Positions 37,104-48,118 of a stretch of DNA of 64,000 nt are shown in pieces (positions within the stretch are counted from its first letter, which is position 1; the number at the start of each line of letters is the position of its first letter). This DNA comes from Botryotinia globosa (lineage: Eukaryota > Ascomycota > Leotiomycetes > Helotiales > Sclerotiniaceae). The notes beneath the pieces are model-generated. The model saw only the letters and a program-made list of their open reading frames with translations. It ran no database searches and was not told where the DNA came from. The translations under genes and the position numbers were made by a program. Location of the stretch: positions 1,302,001 through 1,366,000 of the forward strand of contig RCSZ01000016.1 of assembly GCA_014898425.1 (NCBI GenBank). Direction: 5' to 3'.

Positions 37104-38234
37104 TTAGTGGTGGTTTGATGGCCACCCATCGGCAAGAGGATCAAATGGAGGTTCCTCGTACTCAATTACAGAACCGTCCTTTGGCTTCTCAAAGTATATT
37201 TTAGGTAGGTTAGAGCCATCGAGGGCATTATCCATGGCATATTGCTTGACGGCTTCGAAGCTTCGACATTGCCTGGCCGTATTGAAGTTGGGATGCGGAG
37301 CATCGTGACCTTTCAGCCAGTTATATATGACTAGATGTACATCGGCATCGCACATTAATTTACGGCGCAACATATCCACGCAGTGACCTGAAGGTTCATT
37401 GTATGTTAGCATAAAGATGAAGAACCAACTGTCCAAGTAAGGCAGGAGCACCCACCCATATGGTCGTGCCACTCTTGATCATTGGTTTCGATTTTTCTTG
37501 CCGCTTCCTTATAATAATCTGGATATGTATTTCGTCACAGTGATTCCTGGATTCAATCGCTGAGTAATGCTTTATGTAAGAACGGGTGAATATAATCAAC
37601 TTACCAAGCAATGCAGTTGATGAATAGCTTCCACGAAAGCTAGTCTGCCACCTCCATAATCGGCTGGAACCTTTACGGCATTCTTGGAAGCATTTAACTT
37701 CCCGAGAGTCTCCTCTGATATGCTGATTGCGCCATATATCATCATATGTCAAACTCAAGGAAGGAGATTTATGTGGAGGTCTTACAGTCTGTCAATTCGG
37801 CCCATGCGGCGTCAACAGCTGGCGATGGAGGCCCTTTATGAGGAGATGAGGATCGATTGAAACTACCAACCAAGCGCTCAAAGTGATGAGTATCGGGAAC
37901 ACAATCCATGGTAATAGCTGTGATTAGTTAGCACGGGGCACATGGGTGATAGCAATTCCAAGTCTCACATACTCCATTGGAGTTTATCCTCTACGCAAAT
38001 CGCAGGTAAAGACCTTTGTATGAGGAGAGTCTTTATAAGGAGTCCCAGTGATGTAGATAGCAGGGCTAGACGCAAGACCCATGGTAAAACTCTCCGAAAG
38101 ACTACATTTCGTCCCCCGCCTTTCTTTTGAAATTTGGACGTCTTGTGATGCTGCAACTCGGCCAGACTTTGTGTAGCTTCTTCGTCACTACAACGAGCTT
38201 CGTCCGAAGAATCAAGGAGGGTTTCTCTTTCCAT
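37104..38234 (-). pseudogene. UstYa-family (DUF3328) oxidase relic
   Basis: UstYa-type proteins are membrane-anchored oxidases that cyclise ribosomal peptides (ustiloxin, cyclochlorotine-like pathways). Exon 1 (37973-38234) gives a short cytosolic part and one membrane helix (LPWVLRLALLSTSLGLLI). Exon 2 (37786-37917) ends in the characteristic GPPSPAVDAAWAELTD. A later exon carries the first HxxHC motif (HQLHC, at about 37610) and the last (37104-37390) carries the second, HCVDMLRRKLMC. Two lesions are visible: an apparent 8-bp insertion near 37750 that breaks the frame before YGAISISEE, and an in-frame TGA before RNTYPDYY (about 37535), probably from the TGG usual at that site. The histidine and cysteine motifs themselves are intact. 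Confidence 0.75.
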
Positions 38235-38970
38235 TTTATCGCACGTGAATTTTAAAAGTAAAGAAAATGTCCAAAACGTGAGTTGAAACTTAAAAATCAA
38301 GTGACCAGTAGCCGGCAACTGTGTTCAAGCCGAGGCATTTGCTCGGACGGATCAAAATAACTTGATGTAATACTTGATAGCAAAGAAGTGCTCGAGAACA
38401 CAATGAACTTTGCAGCGTATGTCATTGATCAAAAACATGGGGCATGAAGACAGCAAGAAAGCCAAGAAAGCTTATCGTATACAGACTTGAGTTTCCTCTT
38501 GCAGCGGCTCTGTACATAGGTAATGAATATCAAGGCCGGGAATTTGGTCCGGACCGATAAATTCTTATCATCACACTCACAGTTATCGGCCCCACAGCTT
38601 CTTTGCCACTTGGTAGATGCTATGGTGTCCTGCCGCTTAGTTCAGTGCAGATTTCCATTGTTGGATATTTTCCGTCCACATATTGATATGAATTTATGAG
38701 GGGCAAGAAATCTTTTGGATAGGAGTGCTTCGCTGTGAACTCCAGACTTGCTACGTGAGCAGCTAAAGGTAAAAGCCAAGAAGATTGCGAGGTCATAACT
38801 TCCACCTGTGGTTTGAACCTTGGTGGGGTTGAGTCGGGTTGATACCTTCATCAGTCCTGGTACGAATATCGCCATGTAGCATATCGGCGCGCTGTAATCG
38901 AGTTCAAGTTTCGTGGAGTTTTATTGGATAACCTTAGTTTACCAGCCAGTATGGTATAATAACTAAAATC
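38235..38970. other. intergenic, no gene seen
   Basis: Between the UstYa relic and the small peptide gene. A 61-77 codon minus-strand frame at 38620-38875 has no recognisable motif. Confidence 0.45.
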
Positions 38971-38975
38971 CAAAG

Positions 38976-38985
38976 ATATATAAAG
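38976..38985 (+). promoter_or_regulatory. TATA box of the small secreted peptide gene
   Basis: ATATATAAAG, about 130 bp before the ATG at 39115, followed by a pyrimidine-rich leader ending CTTTCACA-ATG. Confidence 0.5.
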
Positions 38986-39114
38986 AACGATGACATTCGG
39001 TTTCTTGTGCATTTCGAAACATCAAAACATTACACATAACGGGCCGGTTCTTATTATTTCCTCACTTCATTCTCACGCCAAGTTCGAAGTCCAAATATAC
39101 CCAAGTCTTTCACA

Positions 39115-39444
39115 ATGCAACTCGCGTTCGTAATCAGCCTCTGTGCCATTGCTCCGGCAGTTTTGGGTGCTTCTATCTTGACGAAAGGCACATGTCTGCG
39201 GGCTATCACTGATTTGGAGTTTTCAACGCGTCACTAACACATCAAAGACGAAGCTGCGCTAGCTCAACTTAAAGGCAGAATTCCTGCCCCAAGCGAGCAA
39301 GTTTCGAGTATGATCTTGGCTTACAACGACGATTTGTCTGTGCCGGAATCGGCAGATGTGACCCCTAGGGCGGCTGTTGCGAGCGACAAGGTTTTGAGCA
39401 TGATTCTTGCCTATATTGATGATTTGTCCGATGTGGATAGATAG
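39115..39444 (+). CDS. small secreted peptide with a duplicated SMILAY-DDL motif (possible ribosomal-peptide precursor)
   Basis: Exons 39115-39193 and 39248-39444 join in frame to 91 residues. The first 19 residues form a strong signal peptide ending in VLGA. The mature part contains two copies of a motif, SMILAYNDDL and SMILAYIDDL, 36 residues apart, each preceded by SE/D-x-V and followed by S. Spacer sequence carries single basic residues (KGR, TPR, DK) but no classic KR Kex2 sites. The intron is 54 bp with a good CTAAC branch point but a weak GTCTGC donor; without splicing the frame stops at 39236-39238. A signal peptide plus a tyrosine-containing repeat beside a UstYa relic is the layout of dikaritin precursors, but the missing dibasic sites argue for caution. 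It may simply be a small secreted protein. Confidence 0.5.
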
Positions 39445-40475
39445 ATGTTGACGATCCAGAGCATGAGATGCGTGGAGGCGGGCGAAATTTGCGATTGATT
39501 GGTTGTTCGTGGTTAGATTTGAATTGGTTGGATGCTTCGGTAAAATTATTGTGATCTTGATTTGTAATTCAATCTAGAACTTTGAAATATATAGGTATAG
39601 TGGTAATTATACACTTCTATTTAATTAATCTCAAAAATACACTCAAATATATTATTTTATTACTTTTTAGAAATTAGATTATTATTCTTTTAAATAGGTT
39701 TTTTTTAAAATAAACTTAATAATTTAATTATTTATATATAAATGATTTTTATAATAAGATTTTCCTTTTTTTAAAGAATTAATAAATATAATATATATTT
39801 TTAAAATTTTCTTATCAAAAAGTTCTTGAGAATTCGCTTATTTTGATTATAATTTTTAATATATTAAAAATTTAAAATATTAAGTGAATATTTTATAATA
39901 TATAAAATTTCTAAAAATTAAATAAATAATTTTTATCAAAGAAAATATAAAAATAAATAAATTGATATAATTATTTTAAAAATAAATATACAATTTTCTT
40001 TAAAACTAAATATATTTAAATAATGAGTTTTGGTGCAAAATGATTGTCGATCAAATAGAAGTGCCCTAGTACTGTATCGCACCATATATGAAAGTTAGAA
40101 ACTACAGGCATCTTCAACCACGAAAACAAAAGTCCAACGGTTACATTTGACATAACTTTCTCCGCACCAATTGTGTTCCTATACGTAACGTTTGAACGGT
40201 ATCTACGGTACTGGTAATTAGATTTTCTTTGATTAGGTTGTCTTGAAAGATACCAAGATCAGAACCAGATGTTAGTTCATACGCCACAGATTGTAATGTC
40301 ACCATACGTCTGCGCTATGCATCGCATTCATAATATATTCAGCAGTCCAGCAGATTGTCAACAGCATGCTCATTGATTTTGAGGCGAAAGACATTATTCT
40401 GTTTTTCTGTCAAAAAATTCTATAGCACATTGTCATTTTTTGTTTTGATTCACTATACTCATCCCGAACAGAGGC
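39445..40475. other. intergenic with strongly AT-rich block
   Basis: 39600-40030 is extremely AT-rich with no coding content, like the foldback element in composition but without matching ends. 40030-40475 contains the upstream region of the ABC transporter relic. Confidence 0.55.
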
Positions 40476-43400
40476 TTGATGGCGACTCTTAGCCATGATA
40501 CGTCCCTACCCAGAGCTCAAGTGATAGACCGTTCATGGCCGGCTCTTCTTGATATATCAAGTTGGTCTATGGATATTCTCCAGCTTATGGGAATTGCAGC
40601 AGCGATTGGTGTTGGAACAGCACGGCCACCAATGCCTCTGATTTTTGGAGGTTTAGCAAACAAATTTAACAATTTCCAAGATGCTTCTGCTCTGAAAGAA
40701 ACTCTTGATTCTGAAGTACTGTACTTGTTGTACCTTTTTATTGGTTAATGGTTTCTTACCTGCTCTTATGGTATTTTACTATCGATATCTGCAATGAATC
40801 TTTCCAGGAGACTCAGAGCATCGTATCTGAAGTCAACTATCCATCAAGATACGGGACTAGTAAGGCAAGGAAAAGTAGCCGACAACTTTGCTACGAGCAT
40901 TAATAGTATTGAGGATGCATTGGCCGAGAAGCTCGGAGTTTTCATGCAGGCAGGTTCAACCGTCATTGTTTGCCTGATCATTGCCTTTGTACACAGTTGG
41001 CAGCTCACTTTAGTCCTTTTCTCTACAATAGTGCTTCTGTTTATTAGTAACTTTGGTACGGCTGCTCTAGATACACGCTTCGAGCAAAAAATCCAACAAG
41101 TTGAGGAAAGCGCTGCAAACTTAGCGGAAGAGATGTTCAACAGTATACGCATGGTCATGGCCTGTGTTGCAGAATCGAAGCTGGTCGATGACTACACCGC
41201 GATTCTCGAAGCTGCTAGGATAAAAAGAATGCAGATGAGTCCCATACTTGTAGTACAGTTGTCGATGAGCTACTTTGCTCTACTCTCTTCCCATGCTCTC
41301 GCATTTTGGCATGGAACCATTCTGTTAAACCAGGGGAAGATTTCCAGCGGTGGGACAATCGTCATGTATGTTCAGTTGTAGGCCGAATTTCTATCTCTTC
41401 ACTAACTTTATTGATAGTGTAATTCTTTCCATCAATCAAGGCACGAATGGAATGAGGAAGATTTTGCCAATCTACGGAATTCTCTCCAAGGCGAGAGCAG
41501 CCTCAGTAAATATGAATAGAGTGATCAACAGCACAACAACTCTTAACTCTCTTAGAAGTGGCGACTTAGTACTGGAAAATATCAAGGGTGAGATTGAATT
41601 GCATGACATCTCTTACTTTTGTCCCTCCAGGCCTTGTGTCAATGTTCTTGATCACTTGAAAATCCGCTTTGAGGCCGGTAAGATGACAGTCCTAGTTGGC
41701 ACCAGTGGCTCTGGAAAAAGCACTATCGTTGGCTTAATTGAGAGATGGTATGAGCCTACGCAAGGCACTGTCTCGATTGATGGATTTGCTATTAATGAGC
41801 TGGACATGAAATCATTGCGAAGCAAGATTGGACTGGTGCAGCAGGTATGTCGCTTGTCCTTAAACAAGACTAGTTAAAAAGTTCTAATCGCTAGATAAGG
41901 AAGTTACACTCTTCAACGATAATATATTTTACAATGTTGCTTGTGGGCTTTATGTTTATGGTACGTACCTCGAAAATTGTTCTGACAAGGACAACCGAGA
42001 CTTGGTAGTCAAGAGCTGCATGAATGTCGGAGCGCACGAATTCATTGAAAGTTTACCCAACGTTTATGATACCAAAGTGGGAGATAAAAGGAATCTTCTA
42101 AGTGGTGGTCAAAAACAGCGCATCGGTATAGCCCTAGCAATAATATCATCTCCGCAAATTTTAATCTTTGACGAGGCAACGTCGGGCTTAGACATAGAAT
42201 CAGAGAGGATCGTAGAGGCAGCAATAACAAAGGTCTCAAGAGGTATGACGAGTATCATTATAACACACAAACTACTCTTTGTTCAAAAAGCGGACCAGAT
42301 CGTATTGTTAAAAAATGGGAGTGTGCTCGAAAGCGGCACACATCAATCTTTACTGGCAATGAACGGTAAATATGCCCAACTCGATGAGGCGCAACGGCTC
42401 GACGAGACAATCCAATACACCAATCAGCCACTTGAAAAAGCTGAAATTCAAGAAAAAAACAAAATCGATGCAACCAAGTTGCAACTTAATGAGACGGCGC
42501 AATCAAGGAAAGCTTTTGACAGCACGTCCACCCTTTGATAAGGGACAAAGTTCGAAAAGTACTCTTGTAGCATCTCTCGTTGCATACGAGCCACATTCAG
42601 ATATTGTTTACAGTTCTGGGGTTTTCATATGAGTATGGCTCTGATATTCTGGTACAGAGGTAATCTACTGGCCAATCGCAAGCTGGAAACTGCTGAAGTA
42701 TGAATTGTTTTCTTGGCGATATTGTCCGGTGGAGAGGGTGTAGCTGTTTTTTGCAAGTTCCAGTAGTAAGTATTCCAACGCATTCAAGAACCAATCAGCT
42801 CATGAAAAGTTAGGTATATTACAAGGGGCCAATCCATTAACAAAATTCTCGACTTAAGATCAAGAACAGCTTCCATGCCTGACGGCACCACATCTCAGCA
42901 GCAGAATTACGATGACGAGAAAATTAAAAACTCTCCAGTGTCTATCGAGTTTCATGGCGTTGAATTTAGCTATCCAAACTCTTCACAACATTGAGTTCTG
43001 AAAGAAATTGATTTTATAATTGAATCAGACCAAAATCTAGCGATTGTTAGCCTCTCAGGTTCTGGAAAATTTATCATTATTGCCTTACTCGAAAAGTTTT
43101 ACATAATCAACAATAGATCAATTTTCATCAATTTATTTTCCTTGAACGATATTGATATCTAGTCACATCACAGTCAAATAGATCTAATATTTCAAAAAAA
43201 ATTATTCTATTCGAAGCTATTTTTGAGATAATATTCGTTTTGATATTTGATATTTATCTTCGATTGATGCACATCTCGAAAATACTGCAAAAAATGCAAA
43301 TATACATGACATCATCATTCCTCTATCAGAAGGTTACAATGCACAGTGCGGAGAGAAAGATTTCGGTTTCAGCGGAGGTCAGTAGCAGCGAATAGCACTT

Positions 43401-43685
43401 GCTCGAGCACTCGTATATCAACCCAGAATTTTGTTAATAGATGAGGCGACCAGTGCGCTTGACTCTTTGAGTGAAAAGGAAATACTCGATACTTTGAATC
43501 GAATTTCAGGTCAGACTACCACGATTACAGTGGCACATAGACTAGCGACCGTTAGGAAGGCGGATTGTATTTTAGTACTCGTGAAGAGAAGAATTGTTGA
43601 GAGAGGCACACACCTAGAATTGATGGAGTTGAGAGGGACCTATTGGGCTATGAATCAGGCACAAGCTTTGGATAAGGATTCGTAG
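40476..43685 (+). pseudogene. ABC-B (multidrug/pheromone exporter type) transporter relic
   Basis: Begins at ATG 40476. The first membrane domain is interrupted by an in-frame TAA at 40746-40748, after which the same frame continues (NLSRRLRASYLKSTIHQD). Introns at 41369-41418 and 41845-41896 rejoin the frame. The first nucleotide-binding domain is complete: Walker A GTSGSGKST (about 41700), signature LSGGQ (about 42090), Walker B LIFDEATSGLD (about 42165). A stop follows at 42536-42538. The second membrane domain is almost absent. The second nucleotide-binding domain (42870-43685) is AT-rich with several stops, a broken Walker A (GSGKF) and a readable end (DEATSALD, TVAHRLATVRKAD). It was a full-length exporter and is now non-functional as one. 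Confidence 0.85.
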
Positions 43686-45044
43686 AATTAACAATACTGT
43701 GACATCTTTTCTGTATAAATTCTTCTGCTAATTTCCAAGTGTGTGATGGTTCTGAGAACTTTGTGATATTATGTATGCTCATCGTGCAAGTCAATGTGTA
43801 CTAAGCCTCAGGAGTCAGGTTACAATTTATACCTTCTGCTCCAATGTTACTACTTGGGCTCTACTTATGTCTCTGCAGCTGAGACTATTTACATCTTTTT
43901 CCTCATATGACTCTATATTGATGGTAATATTACTTCAAGATTTCTACTTTCAGTCTTTCAGTCTTACAAATATTTTGAACCAAAGGTATTCACTCTGTAT
44001 ATATTCAAGATATGCTAGGTGTGTAAAGATGATCTCTATACATATTGAGAATCCCAATTAAATTACTGCAGAAGCCATCGCCCTTGTACTTCAGTTTATG
44101 TGCCTCCTTTATTCGGCTAAGAAAGGGATATCGATATCTTGAACCACCAGCGACATTGAACACAAACGGTACGTACCAACATCCTACTACCAGCAGCTTA
44201 ATTACACCTACAATTCAACTGAAGATTCAAAATATCATGATGTCCTCAGCGTATACTTCTATCCTGAAACATTCTGATTATTCTCACGATCCTCATTCAT
44301 TCATTACGTCATCGAAGCTCATACGGAAACATCATATCCGGAAAATGACATTTTCGTTATAGAGTCCCTTACCGCGAACTACAAGTCTTTTCCGGGCTGA
44401 AACTCAAATGTGAATAATCATAATAGAAGCCGCGATGATCATTTCTAAGCACAAGACAGAATCCGATTTTTCGTAAGTTGAATGATCTTCATGACAGTTC
44501 CTTGCGTCAAAATATTGAATCACACTAATAAGATAATCACGCGTACTTTACTTGAAGGGACTTTCTAGCGGATCTCCATATCTAGCAGATATCCGTATCC
44601 TCAGATGTACTTCAATTTCGTAATGACATGTGCATAGGTAGACACTAACGCCCGTTCTGAAGCGCACACCTGTTACTAGTTGCGATATTCTTCGGGGAAT
44701 CCGTAGGGCTTTCTGATATTTGACGTACTAAGTTTTGTCATCTTCTGTGAGTCATTCTTGTACTAATAGATAATCATCACAAAGTCTTGTTGAGGTTAGA
44801 TTTACTGGTCTCAATGAAGATCATTGAGTTTCGGGGGCGCATGGTAGGGCTGGTGTCATATACTTTTAAGTTTCCGACGGGATTGTCGGCTGTCAATCAT
44901 TTAGTGTGATTGACTGCTAGCGTTATCTCTTAGCGTGATTGACTGCTAGCGCGACGAACATTTAGCACCTAGACACTATTTACTCATAATAATGTGGGGC
45001 CAAAGTGGCACCATCAAATTTTGTAAGATTAGTATGATTGTTGC
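43686..45044. other. intergenic, no gene seen
   Basis: AT-biased DNA downstream of the ABC relic. A 96-codon and a 105-codon frame (43771-44362) have no motif. TTAGTGTGATTGACTGCTAGC-like wording repeats around 44900-44950. Confidence 0.45.
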
Positions 45045-45620
45045 GAATGAGTTGAACATCTCAAACAAATTCAAGATTTCATTTTTGGACAATATTCTAC
45101 ATCGATTCAGTGTCTGAATTGATTTCAGTCTCTTAGGTAGTTTGAACGTTTCAAATGAGTACATTTTTTCATAGGGATTCGATGTCTAGATTGAATTGTG
45201 GCTTTTATACAGTATCAATGTTCCGAATCAGTACAGCATTTCATAGGTACTCGATCTCTAAATCGACTTCAGCCCCTCATATAGTTCAAATGTTCTAAAG
45301 TAGTACATAATTTGACAGGGATTCAATGTCCAGATTCAATTCAGTTTTTAATGTAGATCAAATGTCCCAGAACAGTATAGAATTTCATAGTCATTCGATG
45401 TTTAGATCGACTTCAGTTTTTTACGTAGACCAAATCTCCCAAAGTAGTACAGTATTTCATAAGGCTTCAATATCCCGACCAAATTCAGTATTTTTACACA
45501 GATCTAAAATTTATAATCATTCGATGTCTAGGTTTAATTCAGTTTTCCGTGTAGATCAAATATCCTAAAGTGGTAGATCATTTCATAGTACTTCAATATC
45601 TCAAATTAACTTGTGTTTTC
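45045..45620. repeat. degenerate ~72-75 bp minisatellite
   Basis: About eight diverged units, each containing ATTCAATGTCTAGATT-like, TTCAGTTTTT-like and ATTTCATAG words (for example 45319, 45393 and 45466). The open frame at 45326-45568 merely translates three units. It lies directly upstream of locus B. Confidence 0.7.
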
Positions 45621-45810
45621 AAATAAGCTAATTACCCGAGTCCGATTAACACATTAAGCTTTTCTCATGATGTACATTTAGCTTGTAGATCTAGCGCGGG
45701 GCTCCAACGATTAGAATTTTTTGCCCTAAATTAGTGACATCATGAACGTTAGCTTTGGATTAGCCCCCAAAGCAATCCGGACAAATGGAGACCCAGATGG
45801 CCAAATTTGT

Positions 45811-45820
45811 CTATATAAAG
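45811..45820 (+). promoter_or_regulatory. TATA box of locus B gene
   Basis: CTATATAAAG followed by a C/T-rich initiator region and an (ACACC)n-rich leader just before the ATG at 46005. Confidence 0.5.
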
Positions 45821-46004
45821 GGCTCTTCCCTTTCATTCAATCCTCTTTTCTTCTTTGTACGAAAACGATTAACTCTTTTTACAATCAAACTTTCAAGCTC
45901 ACAATCAAACATTCAACCATTCACCTCGTTCACTCCATCTTTCACCAACCACGCCAACCCACACCACCGACACCACCCACACCACCGACACCACCGACAC
46001 CACA

Positions 46005-46247
46005 ATGCCTTCCATGGAGACATTCAACTTCGACCGATACGCTTCGGTCTATTTTGCCTGGGCTAAGCCCAAGGCCCCCAAACAACATCCAGCTACGTGG
46101 CACCATCCCTATTCCCCTTGTTTTGATTACCCTAACGTTGCAGGCAATCTTTGCGGGTCATCAATCCTCCCAGTAGGATTCAGACCCTTGTGGCTATTCG
46201 GGGGCATGGAGGCAGAGCTCGCGGGATGGCTCTGCGAGGTGGACTAA
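46005..46247 (+). CDS. unrecognised 80-residue protein of repeat locus B
   Basis: Starts at ATG 46005 after a long leader containing CACCGACACC repeats, preceded by a TATA box. It encodes 80 residues with no signal peptide, several tryptophans and prolines, and cysteines at about residues 42, 51 and 77. I recognise no family. Longer in-frame alternatives start in the leader (45742) but would translate the repeat. A downstream pyrimidine-rich region with tandem units and the 59-nt element is shared with locus A, so this ORF is part of a repeat-associated cassette. It could be a short real gene or a truncated remnant. Confidence 0.4.
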   Translation: MPSMETFNFDRYASVYFAWAKPKAPKQHPATWHHPYSPCFDYPNVAGNLCGSSILPVGFRPLWLFGGMEAELAGWLCEVD

Positions 46248-46572
46248 TCCCCCACCTCTTCTTCTCTTACGACACTTTTCTGTCTTTTTTCTTCTGCTAA
46301 CAGAAGATACACATATACCCAAAAAAACGCCATCCCGCACCAAAAAAAATTCAAAATAATAAACAATCACCAAAAAATTTCCTTTGTTCTTATCGGCGCC
46401 TGGAGTTTTCCTTTTTTCCCCTTTTTCTTTCCTTTTTTTCCTTACCTTCATTTATCTCACCGGGCTCTTTCCTTTCTTTCATACCAAAAAACCTTTACAA
46501 ACAAAAAATCACACCGTGGGCCCCTTCCACCAGCGAATTTAATTTATTTACCCTTTGCTTTTTTTCCTTTCA

Positions 46573-46857
46573 CGGAGCCCCTCTGGACTCCCTTAGCGAT
46601 ATTTTCCACTTAACCATTTTTTTTTTCCCTCCATGGACATTTCCGGCTCCATTAGCGATATTTTCCACTTAACCATTTTTTTCCCCTCCATGGACATTTC
46701 CGGCTCCATTAGCGATATTTTCCACCTATCCTCTTTTTTTTCCACATGGCCCCCTCCGGGGCCATCAGCGCCACTCCCTCACCCACTCCCATTTTTTCAA
46801 GGACAAGATAAGTATCCCTCTCCGCTAACTGCTAATTCGTCTATAGGGCGGCTGGCT
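46573..46857 (+). repeat. locus B 3' module: 57-59 bp tandem units plus conserved flank
   Basis: Three units carry TTAGCGATATTTTCCAC cores (at 46593, 46652 and 46709), each followed by a T-run and, in two cases, CCATGGACATTTCCGG. From 46805 to 46857 the DNA matches locus A (2519-2574, opposite strand) closely. Confidence 0.7.
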
Positions 46858-46916
46858 TGATCACACCTCCCCGTTGGTGCCAGCTGGAAATTCTCAAATG
46901 AGAAGCTAAGTGATCA
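46858..46916 (+). repeat. 59-nt structured terminal element, copy B
   Basis: Inverted partner of 2460-2518. Same length and the same three stems: TGATCAC/GTGATCA closing stem, ACC/GGT hairpin, and AGCT/AGCT plus TCTC/GAGA arm. The pair that is C-G in copy A (positions 35 and 46) is T-A here, preserving the stem. Similarity to locus A ends right after it. Confidence 0.75.
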
Positions 46917-48118
46917 CGATCGAATCGTCACGAACGAACCATTTCACCCTTTTTCACACTCTGCGTATTTGTGAGTTTTTTTCTCCCCTTTGTCAATTTT
47001 GTGGAAATGTGCTAATAATCATTCACGCATGTCCAATTTTTGGAGAATTGGCGAGAAAATCACCATGCCAAGACTCTTAGACACATTTTTTCCGCCGCAG
47101 AGGGTCAAATTCCGTGCCCCTCATATTTAAAATGCAGAGAACTCCGTATTCTACAAATATGACCTCTCACCCCTCAATTTCGCAAGAAAAATACACTAAC
47201 TATCCACGCATACCCGATCCCCCAAAACTAGCCAAAAAAAAGCAGGCCAGCCAAAATTCACTCCCTAGAATAGCATTTTCTGTGGTGCAAAGTCCTATCT
47301 TCAATCCCCCAAATCCCACGCAGAAAGTTCTGCGTTTGAAAAAAAAATCTCGCGCTCCTAATACCCGAGCACAAGCGCCCCCACAATTTATGAAATGTGC
47401 ACCGGAGTGAAAATCCTCATGCCAAGATTTCTCCGCAGAGTATTTGTATACCTATTGGAGAAAACCAGGTGGTGTGGTGTGTCAAAGATTCTGTGTCTAT
47501 CTACACACGATGTGATCACATAACCTGTGAGAAGAGATCACGTAGATCTCACTCTTTTCGTAGATCAAACACCCTACACAGAGCATCATGCCTTTGTTCT
47601 GTTCAATTCAAGAGCTTATTACACGTTCTGTGCCAAGAGTATTAGCATCTCCCAAGCTGGAATATGATGTCTCAATCATCGGCTGTCGTACGTCATCAAA
47701 CTTCTTAGTAAGTGGTTAAGCGATAATTTGAGAAGATCATTTCTTTTTTCAGTCAACTGATCATACCTACTACTTAGAGGTATGTATCTATCATTTAATT
47801 ACACATCGCGGAACAATCGTCTCAGAGGTATACTACCACTGAGGGATCTGATGATGAAATGTCTTGTGTATATAGTCTATTCGTATGCAAAATCTCTATT
47901 CATGACCTTTTATCATCTCCGTCTTTCCAAATCCCTGGTTAGACTCCTCTCTCAAACACCAAAGCCAGAATCAGTTGTGGTCCGCACCCAAAACAATAAA
48001 TCAAAAGAATCGCCCTAATGAAATCTAAATGCTCCCAAAGAAACGCCGCTTAAAAAACCAGCCACCAGCAACTTATGTATGCAGACGACTCACTAAGTAG
48101 TGTTCCACATCATACTCC
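46917..48118. other. intergenic, no gene seen
   Basis: Frames at 47114-47410 and 47782-48018 lack motifs. 47500-47640 has CT-rich, promoter-like wording but no clear gene. Confidence 0.45.

Noticed and set aside
45326..45568. 80-codon ORF with repeated SVF-VDQ words
   Set aside because: A translation of three minisatellite units; no promoter or stop conservation between units.
46858..46916. LTR retrotransposon end
   Set aside because: Similarity between the two loci stops at this 59-nt element in both, no second LTR or reverse transcriptase is seen, and the ends do not show a TG...CA pair of LTR length.
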